From contig NZ_JAMFMA010000001.1 of NCBI RefSeq assembly GCF_023502425.1, forward strand, positions 930,001 to 994,000: 64,000 nucleotides of DNA, read 5' to 3'. A model generated the notes under the pieces. It searched no databases and had not been told where the DNA came from. It was given only the letters and a program-made list of their open reading frames with translations. Below are positions 51,530-60,700 of this stretch, piece after piece; positions within the stretch are counted from its first letter, which is position 1, and every line of letters starts with the position of its first letter. Position numbers and translations under genes: made by a program. The stretch is from Flagellimonas spongiicola (lineage in GTDB: Bacteria > Bacteroidota > Bacteroidia > Flavobacteriales > Flavobacteriaceae).

Positions 51530-54500
51530 ATGAGCGACAAAAAATTGGTAATTCAAGCAACTATTGGCACACTATTGTTGCTGGTTGCACCAATGATTCC
51601 AATTCCTAGTGTAAATTTCTGGCTATTGGACTTATTTGGCAAATTCCACCCATTAGTGGTTCATTTACCAATTGGTTCGCTCTTGTGTTTGTTCATTCTG
51701 GAATTTTTAATTCCAAAATCCCAGATGGCCCAAATTCGCGGTGTAATCTTAAAGTTCATCATCGGCTCTGCATTTCTTGCTGTAATAGCCGGTGTCCTAT
51801 TAGCCGGTTCGGGATCATATGGTAGTGATGCCTTTGTGCTGCATAAATGGTTTGGTGTAGCCACAGCAATACTATGTGTTTGGTTGTATGTGCTTGATAG
51901 GCTGGGAAATAATCAATCTATTGGGAAATTTTCACTTTATCAATGCACCTTAACAATAAATGTTATCGTGTTAAGTATAGCCGGGCATTATGGAGGGTCT
52001 TTGACCCATGGCACGGATTATCTTACCAAAAGCCTTCCGGAAAGCGTACGCACTTTTTTTGGGGATGACCCATATGAACTTAAAGGTCTGGTGGCCATGA
52101 ACAATTCAAAGGTCAACAAAACCCTTGAAAGTTATAGTTATACCGATAACATACAACCGGTCTTAAAAAAATACTGTGTTGAATGTCATGGGCCAGAGGA
52201 GCAAAAAGCGGGATTGCGTATAGATGAGCTCAACCCGGATTTGATCAAAGGGCCGGATGCTTTTGCGTGGCGGGCTATGTTGGATATGATCAACAGTGGC
52301 GAGATGCCTCCGGAAGAGGAAGAACAACTATCAGATGAGGAACGCCGGTTATTAGTGGATTGGATTACAGCGACGGTGCAACATGCCATCAAAATAAAAA
52401 AATCAAGTCAGGCGGCCGTAATTCGAAGGTTGACCAAAAAGCAATACACCAATTCGCTTCAGGAGCTGTTGCAAATTAAAATGGATTTTGGTGATGTTCT
52501 ACCCGATGACGAAAAATCTGAAATGGGATTTAGTAACAACGGACATGAGCTACAGATTTCACCATTGCATATCGACTACTATAAAAAAATAGCCAGGGAA
52601 GCGTTGGACAAGGCCATCGTAACAACTGAAAAACCTAAATCCACCCATTATCGGGTTCAATTTGGATTGGGAATCGGGGAGGAATTGCCTTCTGCCATGA
52701 TTGGGGGATATCAAAGTGCACCTATCAATTCCAATGATTTTATTGTGGACATTCTAGATGCTGATGGTTTACCTATGCAACCAAAAGACAGTTTGGAAGA
52801 GGCTTATTATACAGAAGTAAAAAAGAATATAGGCGTTGGCATGCGCGGTTCACATTCAGATCGGTATGAAGTGGTAGAAGATGGTGTTATCCTTTACTCC
52901 GCCTTGCCTCATAAAGAAGTTAGTCCAAAATCGTGGCAGGGACCTTCACCCAACTTGAAACTTTTAGTCAAGGATTATTTTCCCATGGATGGTGATTTTG
53001 AGTTTCGGGTGAAGGCTTCCAAGGGCTACCACGAGCATGTGAAAAAAGAAGGACTTATTAGTTTAAGACGGACAGTACCTGCTGAAAACATGCAATCCAC
53101 CATTCACCTGCAAGCTCGGAAATTTACGAATCGACAAAATATGGTTTACCGTGGTAAATACCTTGCCTCGGAGGATTTGACCAATTACAGTTACGCGAAA
53201 GCTACATTTACTGCGCCTAAAACCGGCTATTACCAAATCGATTTCACACATCCGTATGCCGCGCAAGACGGGATGCCTTCCATTAATATGCGTTTGGATC
53301 AATTCCAAATTCAGGAACGACTGCATTTACAGCAACCTGAAGATGGGTCTTTGGATATGATAACACCCTTGACCATGGCTTATTTGGAAGAAGGGGAACA
53401 TGCTATTGAGATTGGCGGGCGCTTTTTTGTTGGCCTGGGTGAGTTAATCATTACCCCTTTTCCTGATGACCATCCCGTAGCACTTCAATTGGATAATGAA
53501 GAAGCGGAAAGCAAAAAGAAATACGATTTGGCTGCTCCCATAATGCGCGTGTTCGCGGGAACGCGAACCGATGATGGTATCGACTACAAAAACTTTGACG
53601 ACTACAGGAATGTTGTCAATACCGACCAACCAAAACAATATATATTCAGCGGTAGATTGGAAGATTTGCCTATTCCGGTAATTGACACCTTAGAAACCGA
53701 AATTTTGGCCAATATAATGGGCATGGGCGTCTGGAACGATTATTTGGTGAAAGATAATCGGGATTCTGGCCCTCCATTACTGGTACATGAGATTGAATTT
53801 GAGGCACCTTATCATCCCGTTTGGCCACCGACAAGTCATAGCGCTATTTTCATAGCATCGGAGGAAAAATCCAACAAGGAAGTATATACGCAACAAGTTC
53901 TTGCCAATTTTATGGAAAAGGCTTTTCGTAGACCACTGGATAAAGGTGAAGTGGAAACGTACATGGAATTTTGGCGCGCTATACGGAATGAGTACGTTTC
54001 CTATGAGGCTGGTGTAAAAGAGGTCTTGGTTGCCATTTTATGCTCCCCTAACTTTCTTTATTTGGCAGAACCAGAAGAAGGAACTTCAGATGATGAACGC
54101 GAGTATTTTTTAGCATCGCGCTTATCCTATTTTTTATGGGATTCACCACCGGATGAGGAACTCTTAACACTTGCTGATCGTGGCAAACTACATCGAAAAA
54201 AGGAGCTGAAGAGACAGTTGCAACGCATGTTGCAAGATGATAAGGTATGGGCCATGGTCCGTAACTTTTCAAAAGAATGGTTACGTATGGATCGTCATGA
54301 GACGATGAGTGCCAACGTAAACGAATATGAGGCATATACACGTTTTGTAAAGCGTGATATGACCGAAGAAACCTATCAATTTGTACATTATGTACTCAAT
54401 TGCAATATGTACTTAGGAAATCTGATAGAGTCGGATTTTGCAATGTTAAACCAAAACTTGGCCGAATTCTACGGCATCGAAGGGGTAAAAGGCAACCATT

Positions 54501-55111
54501 TTAGACCAGTGGCACTACCACCAAACTCCAAACGAGGCGGACTATTGTCCCAAGGTTCGTTTTTGAGTGGGCATTCTGATGGTACCCAAGCACATGCCAT
54601 AAAACGTGCCGTATGGTTGCGTTCCAAAATACTGGGAGATCGCCCGCCAGACCCTCCGCCAAATGTTCCGGAATTGGATCCTGAGACCCCGGGATTTGAA
54701 AAACTGACCTTAAAAGAACAATTGTTCCTGCATCGAAATAAGGTGTCCTGCATGGACTGTCATGCCAAAATAGATCCTTATGGGATTGTCTTTGAGAATT
54801 ACAATGCTGTAGGACTTTATCAGACAGTCGCACATAACGGAAACCCTATCGATACCAAAACAGAACTTCCAGACGGTCAGGTAGTTGATGGTGTTGACGA
54901 AATAAAAGCGTATATTCTAAATGAAAAACTTGATGACTTTACAAGATCATTGGTAAAACATTTATTCTCATATGCTATGGGCCGGGATGTCACCTTTGTG
55001 GATGAACCCGAAATTGAATCGATAGTTGCTGATATCAGAGCGGATGGTTATCGATTTCAATCTGTATTTGAACATATCATTACCAGCAAATCATTTATTG
55101 GAGATCTTTAA
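51530..55111 (+). CDS. Membrane-anchored DUF1592-type (Planctomycete-style) cytochrome protein
   Basis: The product is 1193 aa. About residues 1-165 form several transmembrane helices with KFHPLVVHLPIGS, a DUF2231-like module. A c-type heme motif CVECH (216-220) follows in a PSCyt1-like domain. Next come the DUF1587, DUF1592, DUF1595, DUF1588 and DUF1585-like segments typical of Planctomycetes and Verrucomicrobia, including EMPPEEE, RLTKKQYTNSLQELL, AFRRPLDKGEVETY, SRLSYFLWDSPPDEELL, and a second CxxCH (CMDCH, about 1074-1078). Homologues are linked to extracellular polymer or phenolic oxidation, but biochemical proof is lacking. The fused N-terminal membrane domain would hold the large domain at the cell envelope. 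Confidence 0.85.
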   Translation: MSDKKLVIQATIGTLLLLVAPMIPIPSVNFWLLDLFGKFHPLVVHLPIGSLLCLFILEFLIPKSQMAQIRGVILKFIIGSAFLAVIAGVLLAGSGSYGSDAFVLHKWFGVATAILCVWLYVLDRLGNNQSIGKFSLYQCTLTINVIVLSIAGHYGGSLTHGTDYLTKSLPESVRTFFGDDPYELKGLVAMNNSKVNKTLESYSYTDNIQPVLKKYCVECHGPEEQKAGLRIDELNPDLIKGPDAFAWRAMLDMINSGEMPPEEEEQLSDEERRLLVDWITATVQHAIKIKKSSQAAVIRRLTKKQYTNSLQELLQIKMDFGDVLPDDEKSEMGFSNNGHELQISPLHIDYYKKIAREALDKAIVTTEKPKSTHYRVQFGLGIGEELPSAMIGGYQSAPINSNDFIVDILDADGLPMQPKDSLEEAYYTEVKKNIGVGMRGSHSDRYEVVEDGVILYSALPHKEVSPKSWQGPSPNLKLLVKDYFPMDGDFEFRVKASKGYHEHVKKEGLISLRRTVPAENMQSTIHLQARKFTNRQNMVYRGKYLASEDLTNYSYAKATFTAPKTGYYQIDFTHPYAAQDGMPSINMRLDQFQIQERLHLQQPEDGSLDMITPLTMAYLEEGEHAIEIGGRFFVGLGELIITPFPDDHPVALQLDNEEAESKKKYDLAAPIMRVFAGTRTDDGIDYKNFDDYRNVVNTDQPKQYIFSGRLEDLPIPVIDTLETEILANIMGMGVWNDYLVKDNRDSGPPLLVHEIEFEAPYHPVWPPTSHSAIFIASEEKSNKEVYTQQVLANFMEKAFRRPLDKGEVETYMEFWRAIRNEYVSYEAGVKEVLVAILCSPNFLYLAEPEEGTSDDEREYFLASRLSYFLWDSPPDEELLTLADRGKLHRKKELKRQLQRMLQDDKVWAMVRNFSKEWLRMDRHETMSANVNEYEAYTRFVKRDMTEETYQFVHYVLNCNMYLGNLIESDFAMLNQNLAEFYGIEGVKGNHFRPVALPPNSKRGGLLSQGSFLSGHSDGTQAHAIKRAVWLRSKILGDRPPDPPPNVPELDPETPGFEKLTLKEQLFLHRNKVSCMDCHAKIDPYGIVFENYNAVGLYQTVAHNGNPIDTKTELPDGQVVDGVDEIKAYILNEKLDDFTRSLVKHLFSYAMGRDVTFVDEPEIESIVADIRADGYRFQSVFEHIITSKSFIGDL

Positions 55112-55121
55112 AACATAAGTT

Positions 55122-56471
55122 ATGGCTAGAAAATCATGGCACCTGGACCGAAGAACCTTTTTAAAAGGTTTGGGCGTTACCTGCACCATTCCGTACATGG
55201 AAGCAATGGGTATGGGAACTGTATTCAAACCCAGTAGTCCGGAATCTGCAATGAAGCGTCTGTGTTTTGTGTACTTTCCTAATGGGGTAGGGTTACCTCC
55301 AGAAGAAAGTCACTACCATAAAAAATGGAGCTGGTTTCCAATTGGTGAAGGCAAGGACTACCAATTTACCCAAACTTTGAAACCACTGGAGTCCCATCGG
55401 GAAGACTTATCAATCCTTGGCGGATTGAGCCACCCGAAAAGTCGTGCATTACTAGGGCATTTAGCTGGAGATACTTGGCTTACTGGCGGAGATGTACGCG
55501 GTGCAGAGTATATGAACAGTATTTCTCTAGATCAAGTGGTCGCCCAGAAGTTTGGCAAACACACACGCTATCCCTATTTGGCCTTATCCACGGACGGTGG
55601 AATTGGATACAAATCCAGGGTTTCAACCTTGTCTTTTGATCTCTCGGGTAAACCCATCCCAACCGAGCATCGGCACCGTGAGATATTTGAACGCTATTTT
55701 GCTCCAGGAGCAGGGGGAACTACAGAAGCCAGACGTAAGAGTATCCAACAAGATAAAAAAATCGTAGACCTGATTTTGGAGGATAGTAAACGCCTGCACC
55801 GCAGGTTAGGGCAACACGACAAAGCTAAGATGGATGAGTACCTGACTTCATTGAGTTCTGTAGAAGACCAAGTTAAGCGTAATGAACAATGGCTGAATAT
55901 CCCAATGAAGGATTTTGATGCAAGTCACTTGAATTTCAATGCTGATGTAAAGGTAGACCCAGAGGCCTATATAAGAACCACTTTTGATTTGATGGTATTG
56001 GGAATGCAGGTTGACCTTACTCGTGTAATGACTTATATGATTGCTAGGGAAGATGGTTTAGGATTAGGGGAGAACTTCCCAAAACTGGCCTTGGGACTGA
56101 GCAAAGGACACCATACGATTAGTCATGATTTGACCACCGGTCACTGGGAGGAGTGGGGTAGGTACGACCAATGGCTGTCCAAGCAGTATTCATACTTCTT
56201 AGATCGAATGAAAAACACGCATGATGAGCATGGTTCATTGTTGGAAAACACTATGGTGCTCTATGGAAGTGCATGCAGTACCACACATAATGCCATCAAT
56301 TATCCGTTGGTGTTAGCGGGTGGTTCCAAGATGGGCATAAATCATGGTTCGTATCAAAAATTTGATGAAGAGCCTATGTGCAATCTTTTTGTCAATATGT
56401 TGAATCGTCTTGGAATAGAATCTGAAAGTTTCTCGGATAGTACGGGTACCTTGAATACGAATATTCTTTAA
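55122..56471 (+). CDS. DUF1552 family protein with Tat-like signal
   Basis: The product is 449 aa. The N-terminus LDRRTFLKGLGVT is a twin-arginine signal, implying folded export with a cofactor. Family features are RLCFVYFPNGVG, LTGGD, ISLDQVVAQKFGKHTRYPYLALS and YGSACSTTHNAINYPLVLAGG near the end. It follows the DUF1592 gene by 10 bp, the usual partnership for these two families. Catalytic residues are not obvious to me. The function is unknown; an oxidoreductase or alkaline-phosphatase-like fold is often suggested for the family. Confidence 0.85.
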   Translation: MARKSWHLDRRTFLKGLGVTCTIPYMEAMGMGTVFKPSSPESAMKRLCFVYFPNGVGLPPEESHYHKKWSWFPIGEGKDYQFTQTLKPLESHREDLSILGGLSHPKSRALLGHLAGDTWLTGGDVRGAEYMNSISLDQVVAQKFGKHTRYPYLALSTDGGIGYKSRVSTLSFDLSGKPIPTEHRHREIFERYFAPGAGGTTEARRKSIQQDKKIVDLILEDSKRLHRRLGQHDKAKMDEYLTSLSSVEDQVKRNEQWLNIPMKDFDASHLNFNADVKVDPEAYIRTTFDLMVLGMQVDLTRVMTYMIAREDGLGLGENFPKLALGLSKGHHTISHDLTTGHWEEWGRYDQWLSKQYSYFLDRMKNTHDEHGSLLENTMVLYGSACSTTHNAINYPLVLAGGSKMGINHGSYQKFDEEPMCNLFVNMLNRLGIESESFSDSTGTLNTNIL

Positions 56472-56475
56472 GGAA

Positions 56476-56883
56476 TCAACCCAAAAACTTGGCTTGTAAT
56501 TCTGGTGTTGGAATCATGCAGGCATCTTTTCGCCCAAACCAACGGTAACGGTTTTTGGCAACAAGATCATAAATGACATCACGGAAGACTTTTGGGATCC
56601 AAGTGAACAGCGCCAACCCCTTCCATAAACCACCAAAACTTTGTCCAATTTTCAAGGCAGCATCGGATTTTACAAAGTAAGCAACACCTGGTTCTATTAG
56701 GATTATGGAATCGACTTTGGAAGTGTCAATACCACGTTCTGCAATAAGTTTTTCGCCGATTTCGCTCTGCAATGCTGCATAGCGAAATAGATCCTTTTTA
56801 TCTTTCTTAATGATAAACTGTACAGCACCATTACAGAGGTTACATACCCCGTCAAAAAGAATGATACGCTTTCCTATTTCCAC
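56476..56883 (-). CDS. DUF393 (DCC family) thiol-disulfide oxidoreductase-like protein
   Basis: The product is 135 aa. The N-terminal LFDGVCNLCNGAVQFI contains the family CxxC in a thioredoxin-like fold, and ALQSEIG and the C-terminal KNRYRWFGRKDACM are characteristic. The start is GTG at 56883. A TATCTTTG element ends four bases upstream, suggesting a leaderless transcript. DCC proteins are thought to be redox proteins; the role is unknown. The gene converges on the DUF1552 gene 4 bp away. Confidence 0.85.
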   Translation of the reverse strand: MEIGKRIILFDGVCNLCNGAVQFIIKKDKKDLFRYAALQSEIGEKLIAERGIDTSKVDSIILIEPGVAYFVKSDAALKIGQSFGGLWKGLALFTWIPKVFRDVIYDLVAKNRYRWFGRKDACMIPTPELQAKFLG

Positions 56884-56887
56884 AGTG

Positions 56888-56895
56888 CAAAGATA
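56888..56895 (-). promoter_or_regulatory. Candidate -7 element for the DUF393 gene
   Basis: On the minus strand 56895-56888 reads TATCTTTG and ends four bases before the GTG start at 56883. No TTG is found at the -33 position. Confidence 0.35.
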
Positions 56896-56941
56896 CGGCT
56901 CAAAACGTTGATTACCTATCGAACTTCCCAGGGCTAATCAC

Positions 56942-57760
56942 TTAAGCATAAGGACTCCCCAGTACATGAAATACCAAGTCAAATGTAATATGAGTGAGAA
57001 TTGCAACTAATAATCCTCTTTTCCAATAAATCCATCCAAAAATAGTTCCGGTAATTAAATTACCGATCATGGTAACCGCAATGGTAAAAGGCGCCGGATT
57101 CACAAAGTTCTTTGATAGCGGAAGGTGAATTAACCCAAAAAATACTCCAGATAGTAAAATAGCGATCCAAATGGTGCTGTTGGTTGGGCTTATATGGTTC
57201 TTAGCGGTTTGTATAAGAACAACTATCAAACTCATAAGACCAAGTCGAAACATAATTTCCTCTGTGATTCCCGCGGAAAATGCAACTACAGCGTAAAACG
57301 GTTTATCAGGTCGAGGTAAAATATGTTCCACGGGATATAGCCATTTTTGCAATTCAAACAATGCCAATAGTATAAGTGCGGCACCTGCGCCCAATACCAT
57401 ACTTTGGAATATCACTTTCCATGAAATCATTCCTTTTACTGAGGTACTGGAATACATACGGGAGATAAGGGGAGCGCCCAAATTTGCTCTTGCCGAAATC
57501 CAAAGACCCACGAACACAAGAATAACACCTAGAATGGTGCTACTGATCAAATAGTTGGGTAAATCATCCCAAATAGACGGACTCAATATAACATCTGGTA
57601 TACCAGCCTCGATTTTTAGCCTTCTTAATTCCCGACTAAACGGAATATTAAGTATGGAACCTATAATAAATAGAACGAGAATGGAAATGGCTGTTGGCCA
57701 ACGTGTTGATTTTTTCTCATCTAGGTCTTGTGTAATGGCAAATGCAAATAGCTTTTTCAA
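56942..57760 (-). CDS. CPBP family intramembrane metalloprotease
   Basis: The product is 272 aa with about seven to eight transmembrane helices. The ABI/CPBP motifs are SAGITEEIMFRLGLM (EExxxR), SGVFFGLIHLP (FxxxH) and LTHITFDLVFH (HxxxD). It belongs to the Rce1-like protease group; targets in bacteria are mostly unknown. It has no tight operon partner: it stands 58 bp from the DUF393 gene, whose upstream region it faces, and 93 bp from the DUF6090 gene. Confidence 0.88.
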   Translation of the reverse strand: MKKLFAFAITQDLDEKKSTRWPTAISILVLFIIGSILNIPFSRELRRLKIEAGIPDVILSPSIWDDLPNYLISSTILGVILVFVGLWISARANLGAPLISRMYSSTSVKGMISWKVIFQSMVLGAGAALILLALFELQKWLYPVEHILPRPDKPFYAVVAFSAGITEEIMFRLGLMSLIVVLIQTAKNHISPTNSTIWIAILLSGVFFGLIHLPLSKNFVNPAPFTIAVTMIGNLITGTIFGWIYWKRGLLVAILTHITFDLVFHVLGSPYA

Positions 57761-57853
57761 TGTTAGGTTTTTTGATTATCCGTTGGACGAGAATCAATGT
57801 TACTTGTTACGCATTTGAGCAACCATATTTATAATTATTTGAAAAGAGGTGAT

Positions 57854-58606
57854 TTAACTGAAATCTGCTAATTCCGTTTCCAATTCCTCAACTAGACTAT
57901 TGTATTCCGCTAGCAATTTCTGTCCTTTTTTGATGACCTCACCCATCTTATACAACAATAAGATATACATGTTCTTTACGGTAGTAGAGCTGAATACTTT
58001 GCCATAAAACTCTCGGTCCTTCTTTGTTTCTTCCGGTGTTCGATCACGTAATTGGACCAGTACCGCAGGTTCTATAAAATAGTTGTCAATAAAATAGGGT
58101 TCCAGATGCGCTTTGGTATAATCGGTGATTTCATCTTCACTTTCCTGATAATCCCTTACTTGGTCATAGAGTTTTGAAATGCGGTTTTTAATGGTCTCGT
58201 TGGAAATCAATTCAATTTTGCCGGAGTTGATCATGGCGTTGTATATCCCCGTGGAAGGATCAAAGGTATGATTCCCCACATTGGCGGTAATCAAGGAATC
58301 CAATTGCCTCACGGGCCGATTTTTGATTTCTGAAAATAGAACTTCTTGTAAACTTTGGTTCCGATCAATTTGGGCGTTTAGGGTGGTAGCCAGCTCACCT
58401 TTATTGATTTTAATAGATTCCTGCAGACTTTTCAGGGTTTTGAGTTCTTCCTGTTTCAATTGCTTATCCTCATTCCAGTTATTGATCTGTAACGCGATAA
58501 GAATACCAATAACAACAAGAATGATTTCACCTAAGGCATATTTTAGGTATTTGAGGGTTTTTCCTTTAAAAAGGAATTCCTGTCTAATTTTTCGAAAGAA
58601 TTTCAT
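57854..58606 (-). CDS. DUF6090 family membrane protein
   Basis: The product is 250 aa. A basic N-terminal stretch (KFFRKIRQEFLFKGKTLKYLKYALGE) precedes one membrane helix with the family hallmark EIILVVIGILIALQINNWNE. A long helical domain with coiled-coil heptads follows. This family is common and multi-copy in flavobacteria and has no known function. It is 93 bp downstream of the lipoprotein gene, with a hairpin between them. Confidence 0.8.
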   Translation of the reverse strand: MKFFRKIRQEFLFKGKTLKYLKYALGEIILVVIGILIALQINNWNEDKQLKQEELKTLKSLQESIKINKGELATTLNAQIDRNQSLQEVLFSEIKNRPVRQLDSLITANVGNHTFDPSTGIYNAMINSGKIELISNETIKNRISKLYDQVRDYQESEDEITDYTKAHLEPYFIDNYFIEPAVLVQLRDRTPEETKKDREFYGKVFSSTTVKNMYILLLYKMGEVIKKGQKLLAEYNSLVEELETELADFS

Positions 58607-58650
58607 CTGTGGTCAATGTTTAGTGTGAAGTGGCTTGTAACTAAACTACA

Positions 58651-58674
58651 ATTTCCATTTATAATAATGGAAAT
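58651..58674. repeat. Intergenic perfect stem-loop
   Basis: ATTTCCATT (58651-58659) pairs with AATGGAAAT (58666-58674) around a six-base loop. It lies between the lipoprotein and DUF6090 genes. No convincing T run follows on either strand, so it may be an RNA-processing or stability element rather than a terminator. Confidence 0.4.
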
Positions 58675-58699
58675 CAAGGAAAAAAACTTTGGTTTACGT

Positions 58700-59227
58700 T
58701 CAATCCGAAAACCAATTGGAGCAGGCAGCGTAAAACTCCCAACCACTTGGTGTCTTTTGCAGAATTCTAAATTCAGAACTAGAGTTATCTGCTAAATAAT
58801 AAATAGCATATTGGTTGTTTCGCAGTAAAACCGGTTTGGACACAAATAAGGTACTTGAATCCTTTTTATTCCGTGTTAATCTATGGCTGTTTTTAAGGTT
58901 CAATTTCGCAAGCTTGATGACAACCTGTTGTTGAAACTCTTTCTTAAGGTGTCTTAATTCTTCTGATCTTAAGTTGAAGTTATCGTAGGTTTGACCAAAA
59001 CACTCCCCTAATATGCCGTTTTCTAGATTGATATAGTTGGATAACTGTGGTTCATATGCATCCTTCACCGTGGTTTTGAGGTAGATCCTATTCTGCGCAT
59101 GATGTTGTAGTATCCAATCGAATAGCGCTATGGTTTCTTGATCCAACTCCTGTGCTTTTTTGGCGGAAGCACAACTATGTATCACAAAACCAAGAATGAT
59201 CAAGGAGATAAGAATGTAGCGTCTCAT
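58700..59227 (-). CDS. Hypothetical lipoprotein
   Basis: The product is 175 aa with lipobox VIHSC (Cys19) after a hydrophobic segment. The mature part has a helix-rich start (LDQETIALFDWILQHH) and a beta-rich end (YAIYYLADNSSSEFRIL, GWEFYAACSNW). No motif is recognised. Its ATG overlaps the stop of the YwqK-like gene by one base (TAATG), so the two are translated together. The function is unknown. Confidence 0.6.
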   Translation of the reverse strand: MRRYILISLIILGFVIHSCASAKKAQELDQETIALFDWILQHHAQNRIYLKTTVKDAYEPQLSNYINLENGILGECFGQTYDNFNLRSEELRHLKKEFQQQVVIKLAKLNLKNSHRLTRNKKDSSTLFVSKPVLLRNNQYAIYYLADNSSSEFRILQKTPSGWEFYAACSNWFSD

Positions 59228-59742
59228 TAGGGCAATTCTTTTTTCTGTTGTTTCCCGTTTATATATTCAAATTCCAGTTTTTCACCTTCATCTGTAAAGC
59301 AATACTCTTTTCCGTGTTTCTTTTTACCATTGTACTCACCGTAGTAACTCAATTCACCGTTCTCAAAACGTTTGACCAGTTTTTTAATACCATATTCATC
59401 GTAATCCACTGTTTCAATGACTTCGCCCTTTAGGTTGTATTGAATTTCCTTGGACAACACCCATGGCTTATACCTTTGGTAAATGGTCTGGTCGGAGATG
59501 ATTTTTTCCTTACCGTTAAAATAAAGGTTGCTGGAGCGTACCACGCCATCATTATAGATTTCTTCATAAACAAGGTGGCCGTTTTTACGTATACTTTGTG
59601 CCACTCCGGTAAGCCGCTCACCGTTCATTTTATAAACAAGGTCATTGTCTATGTAGACCTCTTTCATAGCTAATGTATCCTGACCGAAAGTAGCGAAACC
59701 GATTAGTACGCAAATGATGATGTTGAGGTTCTTAAAAGCCAT
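59227..59742 (-). CDS. Exported YwqK-like (MORN-variant repeat) protein
   Basis: The product is 171 aa from ATG at 59742, which places the signal peptide (ending TFGQ) at the N-terminus; the frame is open upstream. The mature part holds tandem Tyr/Gly repeats of the YwqK/MORN type (NGERLTGVAQSIRKNGHLVY, FENGELSYYGEYNGKKKHG). Such proteins are called antitoxins in B. subtilis, but Bacteroidota versions are usually exported and of unknown role. The 1 bp overlap with the lipoprotein gene suggests shared function. Confidence 0.75.
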   Translation of the reverse strand: MAFKNLNIIICVLIGFATFGQDTLAMKEVYIDNDLVYKMNGERLTGVAQSIRKNGHLVYEEIYNDGVVRSSNLYFNGKEKIISDQTIYQRYKPWVLSKEIQYNLKGEVIETVDYDEYGIKKLVKRFENGELSYYGEYNGKKKHGKEYCFTDEGEKLEFEYINGKQQKKELP

Positions 59743-59752
59743 GATAAAGCAT

Positions 59753-60574
59753 TTATTGCTGTAATAATACTTTAAGTTTCGTTGCAAATCTTGTTCCTAA
59801 TTCTAGTTGTCCTTTTGAGGAGTAATGCACCTTATCTTCCCACTTCTCCAACCCATCGGTGTGTATGAGATAGGTATTGGGTAGTTCTTGACTAATTCGT
59901 AATTGCGCAGTGACAACGGTATCCAATGCGGGATAGCGGTCTGCTGGCGGATTTACCTTTCCAAATAAAAAGGGCACTTCCGGACGGTTTACGTCTTTTC
60001 TCAGGGATGTAATCAGCGTCTTGAAATTAGTATAATAATCATTGCCCGCTTCTGGGATTCGAGCATCACGTTCTCCTTGCATCCAAAGTACGGCCTCAAT
60101 TTTCACCTGATTCCCACCGGTTAAGCTATCCGTGAGCTTTAGAAATCGCTTATACATATTTCCAAATTCTGGATGACCAGTGACTTTCGCTTTTTCTGGA
60201 TCGTAATTAGGTGACCAGTCCAATAGCGAAGACCCGCCTATGGCATACTTGATGAGTATGAATTTTTTATTCGGAAAGTCTTCTTGTAGTATTTTAGAAA
60301 GTCCTACTTCAGGGCCGAATTTTTTGGGTTCCTGCTGTAAACCGGCACTTAGCCCAAAGTCATAGTAGATAACATTGGGGAAATTCAAGCTGTCCAAGTC
60401 CGCTACTTTTCCTTGCCCCACCATATTGGACTGCCCGCCCATTAAAATGACACTGTACCTATCTACTGTCGTTTTCGTCTTGACCTCAACATTGGCAGTT
60501 CGGTTTTGACGATTGCAGGCTACGAGGCAAAACAGTAGTAAAACCAAGGTCCAAATGTAACCGATGTTGTTCAT
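59753..60574 (-). CDS. Sialate O-acetylesterase (SASA) family lipoprotein
   Basis: The product is 273 aa with lipobox LVAC (Cys20). The SGNH-type carbohydrate esterase features are ILMGGQSNMVGQG (block I, Ser), KYAIGGSSL, LWMQGERDA (oxyanion and Glu) and the C-terminal DKVHYSSKGQLELG (Asp/His). It likely removes acetyl groups from sugars at the cell surface. It ends 10 bp before the YwqK-like gene start and so appears to head this small operon. Confidence 0.85.
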   Translation of the reverse strand: MNNIGYIWTLVLLLFCLVACNRQNRTANVEVKTKTTVDRYSVILMGGQSNMVGQGKVADLDSLNFPNVIYYDFGLSAGLQQEPKKFGPEVGLSKILQEDFPNKKFILIKYAIGGSSLLDWSPNYDPEKAKVTGHPEFGNMYKRFLKLTDSLTGGNQVKIEAVLWMQGERDARIPEAGNDYYTNFKTLITSLRKDVNRPEVPFLFGKVNPPADRYPALDTVVTAQLRISQELPNTYLIHTDGLEKWEDKVHYSSKGQLELGTRFATKLKVLLQQ

Positions 60575-60700
60575 ACGCTTTCTTTCTGAAATTTAAGGAT
60601 TAATTGCAGAAGACGATGCAAACGCATTTATCAAAGAAATGACTACTTATTAGTGCTGGGAGTATTGAAATTACATGAATTGGAATAAAAGCAGTATGAC

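Noticed and set aside
59227-59742. The YwqK-like protein as the antitoxin of a toxin-antitoxin pair.
   Set aside because: It has a signal peptide and its coupled neighbour is a lipoprotein without a toxin motif, so the antitoxin label seems misleading here.
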